64,000 nucleotides of DNA from Siniperca chuatsi (Eukaryota; Chordata; Actinopteri; Centrarchiformes; Sinipercidae). The notes below the pieces were generated by a model, which saw only the letters and a program-made list of their open reading frames with translations, did not search any database and was not told the DNA's origin. The position numbers and the translations under genes are program-made. The stretch is from positions 22,586,001 to 22,650,000 of the forward strand of contig NC_058047.1 in assembly GCF_020085105.1 (NCBI RefSeq), given 5' to 3'. Each line of letters opens with the position of its first letter. Within the stretch, counting starts at the first letter, position 1. Below are positions 45,801 to 59,476 of this stretch, piece by piece.

Positions 45801-48800
45801 GGGTGGAGGAGGACACAGACATTTGAAACGTAACACAACATAGTTTAAAGCTATGGAAAGCTAAGTTTAGCCAGGAGCCTATATTAGCCCGTGGTTCATA
45901 TTTACCCCTTAGTATCTGTACACTGCTTGGCTCTTTGGTTTCCCTCACTGGCTTTGTGGCCCTTCCTAGCCCTTTAGAGGAAACCGTATATTTTGAGGTG
46001 TTAACGCATATAGGAGTATGTGCACATTTCATCATCAACAGGCATCCAAAACAACAACAGTAAATGTCATGTCTTGGTGTCAGAGTCTGCTATCCCTTAG
46101 AATTGAGGAGCAAGAGCTTACTCCTAGACATGACATTTTGTACCTATGGTCAACATTCAAAGAGATAAATCCATCATAGAAAAGGCAGAGATTAATTTCT
46201 CTACCAAGCCTCAGTTGTCTTTACTGCAACATAGCCAGGAAGACATGTTATATTTTCAGTAATGGGTCAAAACTCTTGTCTGAAAATTTGGAAAATGGCA
46301 TGTCGACTTGAGTAGAATTAGCTTCAATATTTGGATCATCACCTTTTCTTACTGAGCTGTCGTTTGCTCATAAATCTGATAGGGTATACAGCGCAGCTTT
46401 CAAAAGATCCTCTTACAAATTAAGTAGGCCCTATCAGCTGGATGTTCTTGTCATCTTTTATCTCTTCATTCAATCACCTCAAATGTTAATGAACAGAATA
46501 CAGATGGAGAGGCTCTCTGAGTGACAGGACATTGACTTGCACAGATGGTTGTCTCCTGTGTGATTGTGAGAATGTGTGCTCACTGCTCATCTCCCTCCTC
46601 TTGACAGCCAGGCTGACAGGGTGCTAACATGACTGTCCATGTGTCTCGTTCTCTCCTGACATTGATATTTGACCGCTCAAGGGGAACTGCTCCAGTTTCA
46701 GAATCACATGGTGTTTTGTATCTGAGCTTTGCATCTTTGTGCCTCTTGTCACTGATGCAATGTGTCGTCATGCTCAGAGTTAGTTTTTTGCATTAGTATT
46801 TCCATAATGTATACAGGGATAAACAAATGTACAATGCACATGTCAGTGTTTCTCTATAACAGAACCTGCATAAAGGTCTTATAGAGGTGTTTGATCTACA
46901 TTAACACTGATTAAGTAATTAAATGTGTTTGAGTATCCAGTTTTGGCCTTGTTTGCCTAACTGAGGGCCAGTGTGAGAAGGTCTTTGTTTGATGATGGCA
47001 CCTTTCAGTTTAACTCAATCTGTCTATGATGAGTTAGCCTAATAGCTCTAAAGCAGTCTGCTCACCGACTTATTACCGTTCAAAGAAGCTAAGCTTAGAT
47101 ATAGTTTGTGGGTGACTTGTGGAAAAATCCTATTAGCATCATAGCAGAGGGAGCATGTTTAGATAGACCTCTTGTCAGTTCAGCTTCACTCTTCCCTTGC
47201 TTCATTCTTCACTTCATTTCAACTCAACTGAGAACCAGCTGTCTCGCTCTCTCTCTCCTGTGTCCCTATCTTCGTCTGTTGTGTTTCTTTATCATCTTCT
47301 TGCCCTGCCTGCATTCTATTACCTCCGCTTGTTTCTTATCCTAGTATTTTGTACTCTGTCATGGATCATACGCTTAGTATTAACATGCATAGAAAATCAG
47401 CAGTCCTGTATTGAAGAGTTGCTCATGTTTTTACAGTAGTCCTGATGGCTGGCAGAGATATTGTAGGTTAGTCTGTGCTCCAGGCTTCTCCTCTTCATGT
47501 CGGCCCTGTTGGCCTTGAGCACACTGCAGCTATGTTTTGCTGCCATTCTGAACTGCACGTTATGGGTAGCCTTGAAAGTAGTTAAACATAATTGAGTGAA
47601 CAGGAAAACAGGCGCTAGGTATGCAAAGATATATGGAGGCTGAAATAAAACTTGTCAAAGTTGCACACACAGATGAGTTGTGTTGAAATACAATTGATTT
47701 GGAGACACCTAAAAGAGTTACAGCAATATCCTGGGCCCTGCTAAGCCTTATGGGCAGAAAGAAACAAGGGAGAAGAACAAGGAGGATGTGGTAAAAGAGA
47801 CTGATTCAAAGAATGTAGTTTGCCTTGAGCAGCTTGCAGGAATACACAAATAACAAGAGTGGAATTTTGTTTACACTGGTTATTTACACATGATTATTCA
47901 CTTTCTGCCTTTGTCTTGCTCTCTGCCTCTCTCCTTGTAGACCCAATTTTACCATCTCTCCTTTGTGTTTATCGCTCTCCCTTTGTATCTCTGCTTTTCC
48001 TCATGCACATGCAGCCTCCTTTGCTCTCATACACTCAAAGTATTTTCTTTGCCTGTGCCCAAAGAGCTTGTGTCAGTTGCCCTCCTCCTTAGGAAAAGAA
48101 GTGCTCTCACTGAGGAGGATGTGATGTAGTACAACCTCAGCATTCTTTTAATTCAAACACGCTCATTGCTAACAGCATATTGTGCTGTTGAACCTCTAAT
48201 CTTTGTTTTAAACCCTTTATGGGTTAAAAACAAACCCTTATGATGTGGAATTAGCAACAAGCCGATGCAGTTTTAATTATGACATTTTTTCATTATTTTT
48301 TTGCAACTACTTGTACAGTAGTTGGCATTGATTACCCTCTAATTTTAGTTACATGTTCCTCATGTATGATGATTAGAATAATAATCCATTGTGCTCACAG
48401 ATTTTTCCTTGTTTGTGTTTCAGGTACCCCGGTCAACATGTGTATTGTTCAGAGCAGAGCTTGCCTGACCCAGGTCACTCTCCCGGGGACAAAAACCCTG
48501 ACGGGCAGGAGCAGGACTCCACACAACACAAGGTGTGTTGAAGTTTTGTGCCTTTACATATTTCAAAATCAGTCAGTCACATCAAGCATAGCTTTTAATA
48601 AACAACTGGAATACATTGGAATAAAGAACACATATGTTTGAAATAACACCAACTTTTTAATGTCTAAAAATTCCAACCACACCACCTTGAAACTATTTTA
48701 TAATTTTAATAGCCACAACAAAAAATACCTAAATTATTCTGTGTGTGTGATTTATTTATTAATTTTTATTTAATTTACAAAAAAATTCCACACCTGGGTA

Positions 48801-51800
48801 TGGAAATTAATTATTCAGTGCTATTATTAATTATCCAGTGGGGAGCTCATCGGTGAGCGTCTGGTGGCTGGGCCTTGAGCCATGGGGCATGGTTGGGCAC
48901 AGCCCGAAAGAACTATGTGGAACCATTGCCCTGTGGGCCCACCACCTGCAGGGATAGGCATTGGGCTCAGGTGCATTGTCTGCTGGGCTACCTATGGTCA
49001 TGAGCGTGAGCATGAGCTAGGGATCAAAATAATGAGATCGTGGATACAAGCGGCCGAAATGAGTTTCCTCCGTAGGGTGGCTTGGCTCACCCTTACAGAT
49101 AGGGTAAGGAGCTCGAAGTACAGCCGCTGCTCTTTCGTGTCGAAAGGAGCCAGTTGAGGTGGTTGAGGCATCTGATCAGGATGCCTCCTGGGTGCCTTAC
49201 TTTGGAGGTTTCCGGGTCACATCCAACTGGAAGGAGACCCGGAGGTAGACCCAGAACACGCTGGAGGGATTACATATCTGGCTTTAGAACACCTCAGGAT
49301 CCCCCAGGAGGAACTGGAAAACGTTACTGGGGAGAGGGATGTTTCGCTTAGCCTGCTGCCACCTTGACCCGGCACCGGATAAGTGTCAGAAAATGGATGG
49401 ATTGATGAATATTCAGTGTGGCTAACATTGCTGGTTCACCTTGTAGGCCAGTTGTGGGATGATGAGCAGTATTATTAGACTCACTGCTCGTGGTGAAATG
49501 TATGAGTTAGCAGAACACTATGAGGATTGTGGTGGGAGTTGGGTCATGCACTTTAGTGACCCACTAACCTCTGGTGAAAAGTAGGAGGCGTGGAGAGAGG
49601 AGGAGCAGCTATAAATAATTGGTTTGAATGGTCAGGGAGGTCCTGGATTATAGAAGCACGCCCGTGGATGGTGAGAGATGGTATTGCATAATTCTTTGTT
49701 GCACCCACTAAGATAGCTGTAGTCACAGAGGTGGTTGTGACATGTCAGGACCAGCCCTGTGGGGTTAAAGTTCAGAGTACACAGAGCTTTCCCAGTTCTC
49801 AGCTTTTTTTGTCCTTTTTGCAGCCTTAGTGGCTGAATAATGTTGGAGACTAATCAATCTTAAGTCAGTCAAGAAAGAAGACAAGAACTTGTCTGAGGTG
49901 GACTGATGCTGGGTCTGGGTTAAATATTTGATACCCTCAGCTCTTATGAATGGGCCCTCAAAGTTTGTGTGTGTGTGGTAATGTGCGCATGAGTATTAGA
50001 ATGAAAGATAATTTGGGGAAGCGAGTGTGTTTCGGTATGTGTGTGAGCACAGAAGAAGGGGAATCATTGTTTGTGGTCCTGCAACAAACAGGCGTGCCAG
50101 GTCAGTTCAACAGGCCTGGCAGTCTGTCATTGGCCTTATAACGCAGTCTTTGTCTGTCAACAAAAGGCTTTTTTCACAAGCTGTAATGCACAGACCTTTT
50201 GCATCTGACATTTTCACATAAAAATGCATTATTCAAAATAAACATAATCCATCGATAATGTCTTGCAAATGGCTTGAATTGTCGTTCTGTCACAGTGCTT
50301 CATTTTTAGGCAGTGATATTACATATGTTGTGACTACTTTGTCAACATTCAAATTGACAAAGTAGGAATTCCTATTCCTAGTTTTTTGTTTCTTTTTCCC
50401 TAGGTGTTGGACGAATGGACGCCACACACATCATACGATATGGGACTAGAGACGGAGAGAGCAGCACTAGAGAAGCTAGCAACACACAACGTACACCAAG
50501 AACAGGTAACATCATATATCTACCAGTTATTAAAAGGTCTCAAAACTAGTGCTGGGCAATATTGACAAAATTAAAATTACAATATACAGAAGAACCAAGA
50601 TGGTGCAAATCCTTAAATAACTACAAATAACTAAATAACTACTGTAGATCAGGTTATTTCAACTTGCATGTATTCATTGTTTTCACAAAAATGATTAAGG
50701 GGGAAAAAAAGTTTATGATGGAACATGACTAGAGACCAGCAGTGATGTTCCACTCATGGCTTATTTTTGGCTGGAGAGTGCCTCATTCTTTTAAGGATCG
50801 CTAATGTGGGATTCACCACACGTTTTGTACACATAAACATTTTTTGAAACTATCATTACACGGTGCTCATTGGGTTTTTTTTTGGGTTTTTTTTTTGTTT
50901 GTTTTTTTTTTGTTTTTTTGGTTTTTTTTTTGATGGATGGATTATCTTTTATATGTGGATGTTTTTGTGTTTTCTCTCACCAGACTGTGAATCCTCAGGA
51001 AGCTGAGGTGAAGGAGACCAAGCCTGACCCAGAGTCTGAAACTGTACCTGTTGCTCCTGAGCCAGAACCCCACCCAGACCCCCAGGCTGATTTGGACGTG
51101 CAGACTGACACCCAGGACCATGACCGAGAAGTCCCTGTGTCCTCCACTCCAGAACCAGTTGCAGCACAGGACCAAGTGTCCACAGATGCCCCCGCCCCAG
51201 TGGAGATCTTCAGTGACGCCCCTGCTGCACACCCCAGCCTGGACTTAAACCCAGCCACATCCCCAGATGAAGCTGAAAACACACCTACCTCACAGAGTGC
51301 TGGCCAGACCCACACAGGGTAAGCTCAGATTCACTTCCTCCTTCCAGAGACCTGGTCTCTGGCATTAGAAGTTGGCTATAACCACAGAGAAACCACATTG
51401 GTGAACTAAAATCATAACCTTTGATGACTAAGAAAATACATGTTCCTCTTATGATGGTTAAAGCCAACTTCAACCCAATTCAGGTATAATATAGGTAAAA
51501 ATGTTTTCCCATGCTGCCATTGTCATGCCAGACATAGCACATTTTCTTTGATATTTTTGTTGGTTAACTTTTGTTACCTTCGGTTGTTTGTTTTATTTAA
51601 ATTATTTTGTTTTTTAATTTAACCACTGTTAATGACTGATCACAAACTGCAAGAGAAGCTCAAAGGAGAGTTGGTCTGACGTCCTGGATATTTCAAAGTC
51701 AGCATCGTGAAGTTACATGGAACTGCTCATTCACAGTGAAATGTTATCAAATGGACTTTGTAATGGAAGTTTGTGGAAAATCACCTGTGTGGACAAGACA

Positions 51801-54800
51801 TGGAACTTTGACCAAGATTAGTCTGGATGTCCCCTGGGTCAAACCTTCAAGAAGAATATGTCCATCCAGTGGCAGCGTTTGTATTCAGGTCCTTAGTCAA
51901 AGCGGCTGTCGACATCAGGACATTTTGAGATGTGCACATGAACTGCCCCACCAGCGAGCGACCTCTCCATCCCTTTTGTCCACCCATTTCTTTCTCTACT
52001 CTCTCTTTCTCCTGCCCTTTCTCTCTCTCCTGCTCTCCCTATGCTCTGTGTCATTTATCTCCTCTTCCTCGTCCCCTTCCCCACCTTTCTCCCACCCCAT
52101 CCTCCCCAGTGTAAGGAGGTGTGGTAAACACCATGTCCTTTCTTTCCCTCAGTGCAGTGCGGGTTGCCAGTGCAGGAGATGAACTCCCAGTAGACAACTT
52201 TGTTTTTGCTGAGCACTCTGATTCACAGTGCGGGGTCATTCCCCCAGAACTGGCAACTTGTGAAAACTCTCCTTTTGGCAGCCTTCTCCTCAGGTGAGTT
52301 TCAAATCCCCGGAAGCCAATCAAAGCACAGAGACAGGTAATCAAGTCACAAGCTACACCTCTCTGCTGTGCGCAACCGTCAACCGCTGGCCTTGCTCTCC
52401 ACTTACTTCTGCTTTTTTATTTTTTATTTCCTTTTTCCATCGTTTTGCCTGCTCACAACCAAGGACTGTCAATACTTTCAAATAAATATAATAATAAATA
52501 TGAATATTTTTTCATGTCTTGCAACATGTGTCCAACATTGCTTAATTTAGTTCTCTACCCTTCTTTATCCTTATTCCTCCCCTCTCCATTACCTTGTCTT
52601 CCCTCCAACTCCTCCTCCCTCTCCACCTCATTGGCCCTGTGTCTGCACTACAGTGTGGATGAGGCTGGCATAGAGGACCAGCGTTCAGACCAGAGCCACA
52701 GCTATCCTGGTCCTGAAGCAGAGGTCCAGTCTACTCCAGGCCATGTGGACCAGGAACAACAGCTGGAGGATGGGCTGTCTGATTTGGACTGGGAGGGCAA
52801 CATTTCCCAACACCACCAAGAACAGCAGGTCAGCAGCTCGTGGTTCCCAAGTATTTCTCACATATCATACATATCAGTGTATTTTGAATTCAATGGAGAA
52901 ACAAGGGTTTAACTGACTTAAAACATCAAAAGCTTTTTAGTAAATACCATTATTTTTTTTTATTTTTATTATTATTATTATCATTATCATTATCAGTGCA
53001 GCACTAGCTTTCTTCATAAGCAGAACAATGCAGAGGTCTACATAAATGCAGGAGTCACTGCGGTTTTAAGCAGAGTGTGGATCTTTTCAGTATGCATAGG
53101 CAGCGATATTACAGTGCTGCAGGTATCATGATGGAAGATTTGACTGTTCGATCCTAATTAGACAAACATGGACAGGTGGTGAAAAACTACAGCTGTAAGC
53201 TAGCTGGGAAGCTTGTCTGTCTTTTTACTGAACAAGGCACATATGTTATATATTATATTATTACACTACTGTGCACAATTTCAGTTGTCAGTGTTACAGC
53301 ACACATAACGTGTTAGTGGGATAAAAGTATATGATAAGTAGCCTAAGGATGCTGTTTATTGCATTTTCAGTCTCTGTTCACACGTTTTTAGTCAAACTTT
53401 TAGACACAACTGCTGGCTACATTGCCATGAAAGTTGTAAATAATCAGTATGCACAGCTGTTCTAGCAAAGGGCAGCTTTTGAATGTTTCAAGTGGCAAAT
53501 GCTGAGTCAACTTACTTTCACTTGCTTTTTTCATGGTTGAAGGATAATGAAAGACGAGTGTATCCGGGGGAATTGACTTATTTTTAAAGGGGATTGTGTG
53601 CATTGTGTATTTGTACATTATTACGCTATTTTGAAATCAAGATCTGGTGACTAATCTGTATGTGGCTGGCAATGACTCCTGCCGGAACTGTTGAGTTGTT
53701 TACATAAGAGGCCGTCTGAGTTAGTGGATTTTTAGGATCAGACTCTCTTGTGAGGTCCAAAAGGGCGCTTACATAATCCATCAAAATAATATTCACAGCT
53801 CAGTGCATCTCAATGCTTTAGTGGCCAGGGGATAGCTGACTGCCGTGAACTGTGGATGGGAGGCACTATGCGTGTGTGTTAGTGACTGGTCATCGCATGC
53901 AATTCATGTAGTGGATCACTGATGCCAAGATACAAATAATGTTGTTAGTCATATTTAGTAAATCGGATTAATTTACCACCCGCTGTGCTCTTGCATATCA
54001 AGATATAAGCATATTATGGGATTAGGTGATTGTAGTTTACGCGATAAATACAGTTTTAACTGTCACTATGGGTCTGGGTGTGATACGTCTGTGTGTTTCA
54101 GGAAGGGGATGCCAGTATTGCCAGGGAGACTGATCCCTCAGTGCCCAGCAAAGAAGACATCCCCACGTTCGACGAGTGGAAAAAACAAGTCATGGAGGTG
54201 GAGAAGGAGAAAAGTAAGCGCATACATTATTAAAACACACATTTAGAGACGTGCACAAATGGAAAGAGAGGCACCACATCAACAACTAAGTGCAATGTCC
54301 CATTAAATTCAGTTTTAAGTTTGGTTCCAGAGGCTTGCTTCAAGGCTTTTGGTCTCACAAAGCTAGATAACTCAAAGATTGCCTGATGATGTTAAACTCA
54401 CTTGGTGACTCAGGCGCAGTTTGCAGCATTGCTTCTGTAGACAAGAAGGAAAAAGAGGCAATCAGATGAGATGTAGATTAAAACTGACATGTGAGGGCCT
54501 CCTTTTATTACTTGTTTTTGTGCAATGTCTACCTCTCTTTTCTCTTTTGCTTCCCTCCTCGTGTTCTATTCCTGTCTATCTCTCTCACCATCTCCCTCTC
54601 TGTTCTCGCTTTCTCCCTGTGCACGCCATGTGCAGTGGTCAGCGGAGCGTGTGTTTATGTGTGTTGCGTAACCTCTCTACTTGTTCCTCTCCCGCATTTC
54701 TCTTTTTCCAGTGTCTGTAATGGGTCTAATGTAACACTCCCTCTGTCCAGGTCAGTCTCTCCATACCTCAACCAGTGGCAGCCCCCATCCAGTGAAGAAG

Positions 54801-57800
54801 GTCCAGAAAAACTTCAAGAATAACTACGCTTCTGTGGAGTGTGGTGCCAAGATACTCTCTGCCAACAATGAGGCCAAGGTCGAAAACACATCATCCCTGT
54901 TGCCTACACACAAGCACAAGCACTCACACATCTAAGGATACAGACATGACGTACTGTCGTGTTGTATCAGCAGATGGATGAAACCTGCTTCAAAATCTCT
55001 TTTACATTTAAGATAAGCATTTAAGCTTAACCTGGGACAGATGTTTAGTCTTAGATGAAACAATGTTTACTGCAGTAGGCTGTTACATAAGTAAATAAAT
55101 GAAGTCAAATGATGATGGTGGATGCTAATTCACTCACTCTCATTCTTCTGTCTCTTATTCAGAGCACGTCAGCTATTCTCATGGAGAATATGGACCTTTA
55201 CATGCTAAACCCTTGCAGCAACAAAATCTGGTGAGTGCACTGACACACACTACTGGTATACAGTTTGTCTGTAACGGAACTTGATGTTAGATATACAAGT
55301 TTCTTATGAGCTTATCTTTTAATAAACATTCTCTATTTACCTCTCTCCAGGTTTGTGATAGAGCTCTGTGAGCCAATTCAAGTCAAGCAGCTGGACATTG
55401 CTAACTTTGAGCTCTTTTCATCAACACCTAAAGACTTTTTAGTTTCCATCAGTGACAGGTATGCTCACTTTGTTTCTTGTATGTTCAAGTTGGCTGTATA
55501 TTGATTGAGTAAATGGGGAGGAAGGATTATTGCAAACCTGCAGTTATAGTCATATTTCTTAGCCTTAGTCATGGCTGCACATGTACTGGCACTTCTAACA
55601 CAATTGTAGTTTAATGTACAAGTCATTGATATGATACATAATATAAAATGCACAATAAATAGCCTTTGAAATTTCAGTTCTTATATAATGACGTAAATGC
55701 CACTAAGTTGATTATTTCATGGTTGATAATTGCTTTTTTTAATATGATGACTGTTTTTTTGAATATGATGGGTGGGAGAAGATTTTCAATGAAAGGGGTA
55801 ACTCATTTTGGGAGATCATCAAACTGGCTGGCACACATCCATCTCCTCCTCAAACAGCACCCTATAAAAACACCAGGACTGGTTAAAATCCTTCTTCTTC
55901 CTCCTGTTATTATCAGCTCTAACTTTAGTGCTGCCAGAGCTGGTGTTGTCGTTGTTTTTCTAGCGTCATCTCGCACCACAACTCGTAAATTACTACCTCC
56001 AGTCACGTGGAGTACAGTGGCATTTTTACACAGCCTTTGAGAACATGCCAAATTTAGTTTGAAGCACACTGTAGCCCTCACACACACACACGCACACACA
56101 TCTTACTTTTCTTTTGTTCTGTCTGCAGATATCCTACCAACAAGTGGGTAAAGCTGGGTACTTTCCATGCCCGCGATGAGCGCATAGTGCAGAGCTTCCC
56201 ACTGGATGAACAGCTTTATGCTAAATATGTGAAGGTACTGCTTTTTTTTCTTCCTCCTGCTATAAAAGTACACTTATGTCTCAAGGAGAGGAACGATAAA
56301 CAATGAATCTATTCATTCTGTAGTATATTACACTTCCTAGTTGATAAATATACACACACAGACGCATTCATGCACATGGGTTAAAGCCGTATTTTATGCT
56401 CAGGGGACCCTTTTATGACTTTATGGTAAGTTAGCCATGCCATCAGCACTGCCTGTAACCCCTCCCTTGACTGGATGAAGAAATTAATGACTCTGAGGGT
56501 GTGTGTTCATGACAGAGTTCCACGTGTAAGAACTAAAGGGCAGATACACATTACTATTGGGTTGATCATATTTGAGTTTTGGGTGTCACAACTCATCGAG
56601 CCAAGTTGGTCCGAGCCTGTTGTAGTCTCAGCCAAAAGCTGCTGACAGTCAGGAAATTAAATCATCAGCGTGTAAGATTAAAGGATTACAATTGTTTGCC
56701 TTCTTCTCAAGTCTCTTAGTCATTTCCACTAAGATTATTTTAAGTACAAGTATTATTTCAGAATCCAGTTCATCCAGGTTTCACTGTCAGCTGTTGATCG
56801 TCTTTCTTACAATGTTTCCCTACCTCCAGCTCTGACTGCAGAGTTTTCATTGCTGCCCGCACCTCTCCATCCAGAATTTCACCCAAATTAGCCTCCTTTT
56901 GGCTTGAATTGCTGCATAATAAACAATGAAAGTTGTTCTTTTCTTTTGATTCAGTCACACATAGCCTCCCTGTCGCCGAGTGTGTTGTTAACTGTGTTTA
57001 TTCAGTCATTCAATGTGTGCTTCGTTCAGATGAATTATGTGCAGGGTGTCTGGTCTTTCAAGGTTTAGTTATTGCTGAACCCATTCAGTTTTCACATAAA
57101 AAGGAAATGTTATTGTCCATAGGACAATTTTAGGCTGCATTCATTTGAATAAATGTTGATGTAATAAATTATAAGTATCTGTGCTTTTCTGAACTGTCTC
57201 TCTCCTCCAACTTCTACCCTCAATGTTGCTCACTAAATATTCACTGTGTAGACTTGATTAATGCTCGGATGATTATCCTTTTTTATGTTGTGAGTGTGGG
57301 TGTTATGTGTGGGTGCTATCTGTGATTCATGTGCTCTGTTATGAAATGATTGTGTTTTTATTACATAAAACTGATTTTTGTCTAGAAAATTTCAGGATCA
57401 TCTGCTTTCATAACCACTTTGATCCAAGCCGCAGAAAACTGTTATGTCTTGTCTTGATGTTTTACATCTGTCCTGAGCTTGTCCGTCTGCCTGTCCCTCT
57501 GTCTCGCTTGTGCTTATTTCTAGCAGCTTGTTAGAAACTTCTTTCTAGTATTTTGCCTGTGGACTGTTACAGAACAATGATCCAGCATATACCACCAGTG
57601 TGTTTGTCTTATAAGAGAGCCAGACTGTACAGACAGTAAGCAAATGCCTGACTTGCTTGTAGCTTGAATCAGTCTTTACTGATTTCTTTCTCTTGTTTTA
57701 TTTCTCTCTCCTTCTGTCCTCCTGTCTTCCTCTCGCATCAGATGTTCATCAAGTACATAAAGGTTAGCACTCTTCTCTCTCTGTCAGAGGTTATGGTGCA

Positions 57801-58762
57801 CTGTAAAATGCATTCTTGTGGTCATACACTTTAGTGGGTGAGCTTTTGCAGAGCATCATCTTTAATGCATGTGAAAGATAATAAAAGAGTAAAAACATGC
57901 ACACAAATCATGTTTGGTGGATTATGGGTTTATGGAGTGGTGCACACATACATTATTGGCATTGGCACTGTTGTGAAGTTGTGGATGATTTTTTCTATTA
58001 AACAGTTTGTCCATTTCCCATGCAGGTTGAACTCCTCTCCCACTTTGGATCAGAACACTTCTGTCCGCTCAGTCTCATCAGGTAAGAAGAAAATAGCTCT
58101 TCCCAATTCACTTTCTATTCCAAGGCCTCTCTTTTTTGATTTGATGAATCTAAACTGACAAACACTACAAAGTTAAAGATCTTATACACTTCAAACTAAA
58201 GAAGTATTTAACTCATTGGAACAATGTCAGTGTTTTGGGTGAAGGACAGAGTTTGATTTCAGAAGTATATTTCCACTGCAGAACGGTTTACCCTGGGAGG
58301 AACCATTAAGGTTACTGTCCTTTCTTCCTAAGGAAATAGAAATAGAATAGAACAGGAAATTGTATGCATCTGTACTTAAAACCATACTGCTTTATTCAGC
58401 CTGAACCAACAAACCATTTTCAACAAGTCATTTGACTTTAATTTTACACTGGTGAAAAATGTACTGTACACAATGTTTTTGTTTTGTTTTTTTATCCTGA
58501 AGAATGATTCCAGTGAATGACTCTGAAGGAACTGCTGTTGAGGTTTAAAGGGGCTGTAAAACTCCCTTGCACATGTTTACAAGAAGGTCAAAGTAGATTT
58601 TCTACAGTAAAATTACTTGGGATTGCCATTTTCATTACATTTGTCTTCAAATCTGATCTGAGCAAAATGTTTTAAAAAAGCTGCCTTTCCTCAGAAAACT
58701 GTTGCCACCTCTTTTGTGTAGTGATAACAATCTTTTTTTTTAAGTAGGTTTGTTTGTGTAAC

Positions 58763-58821
<59 letters not shown>

Positions 58822-59445
58822 GGTGTTTGGTACCAGCATGGTGGAGGAGTATGAGGAGATAGCAGATTCCCAGTACCCTTCAGAGAGACTGGAGTACTTG
58901 GATGAAGACTATGGTAAGATGATGATCTGTTATGTCTTTTTATAGGAATTGTTAAGCGATGTGTTGTCTAATTTCCTTTTCAACATCAGTGGCAAATTGA
59001 CCATTTTTACTCAACTCACAGAAGACGATGAATGCACCTATTAATATCAACATCATTTTAAACTGCCACACCTGGCAGAACAATACATGCACTGCAAATT
59101 ACTAGACTACATAGGTACCCTGAGAAGAGAGTCAAATTACATTCTTTCTCTCCAACTTAGTCATCAAATACCTTGGGCTGCAGTTAACTATTAATATCAG
59201 CTGGCCTTTTGCATCCGAGTTGACTCCTCAATTCTGGCAAAGTTTTTTGATATTTTACTGTAAAATTCTGTAATAGAATTTCATTTATTTACTTTTGAAT
59301 GAGATTTAATTGTATTGTATGAAGTGGAGGTATGTATTTTGCTAGATATAACCTGCAGTATGTCCTTTTGTTCAGATTATCCACCTGGCTACCAACCATC
59401 AGAGGACAAGGCCTCTAAAAACCTGCTTGGCTCAGCAACCAGTAT

Positions 59446-59476
<31 letters not shown>

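Larger units (their letters stand above)
29509..48423. other. suco intron 1 (18.9 kb)
   Basis: Donor GTAAGC at 29509 and acceptor GTGTTTCAG at 48423. It holds a U6-derived sequence (33753-33841), MITEs (34620-34960, 35536-35640, 42004-42375), a diverged duplicated repeat (39250-39710), (TTG)n, (TA)n and (TG)n tracts, and otherwise AT-rich unique-looking sequence. The longer ORFs (for example 41440-41946) lack family features. Regulatory elements of suco could lie here but none can be named. Confidence 0.7.
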
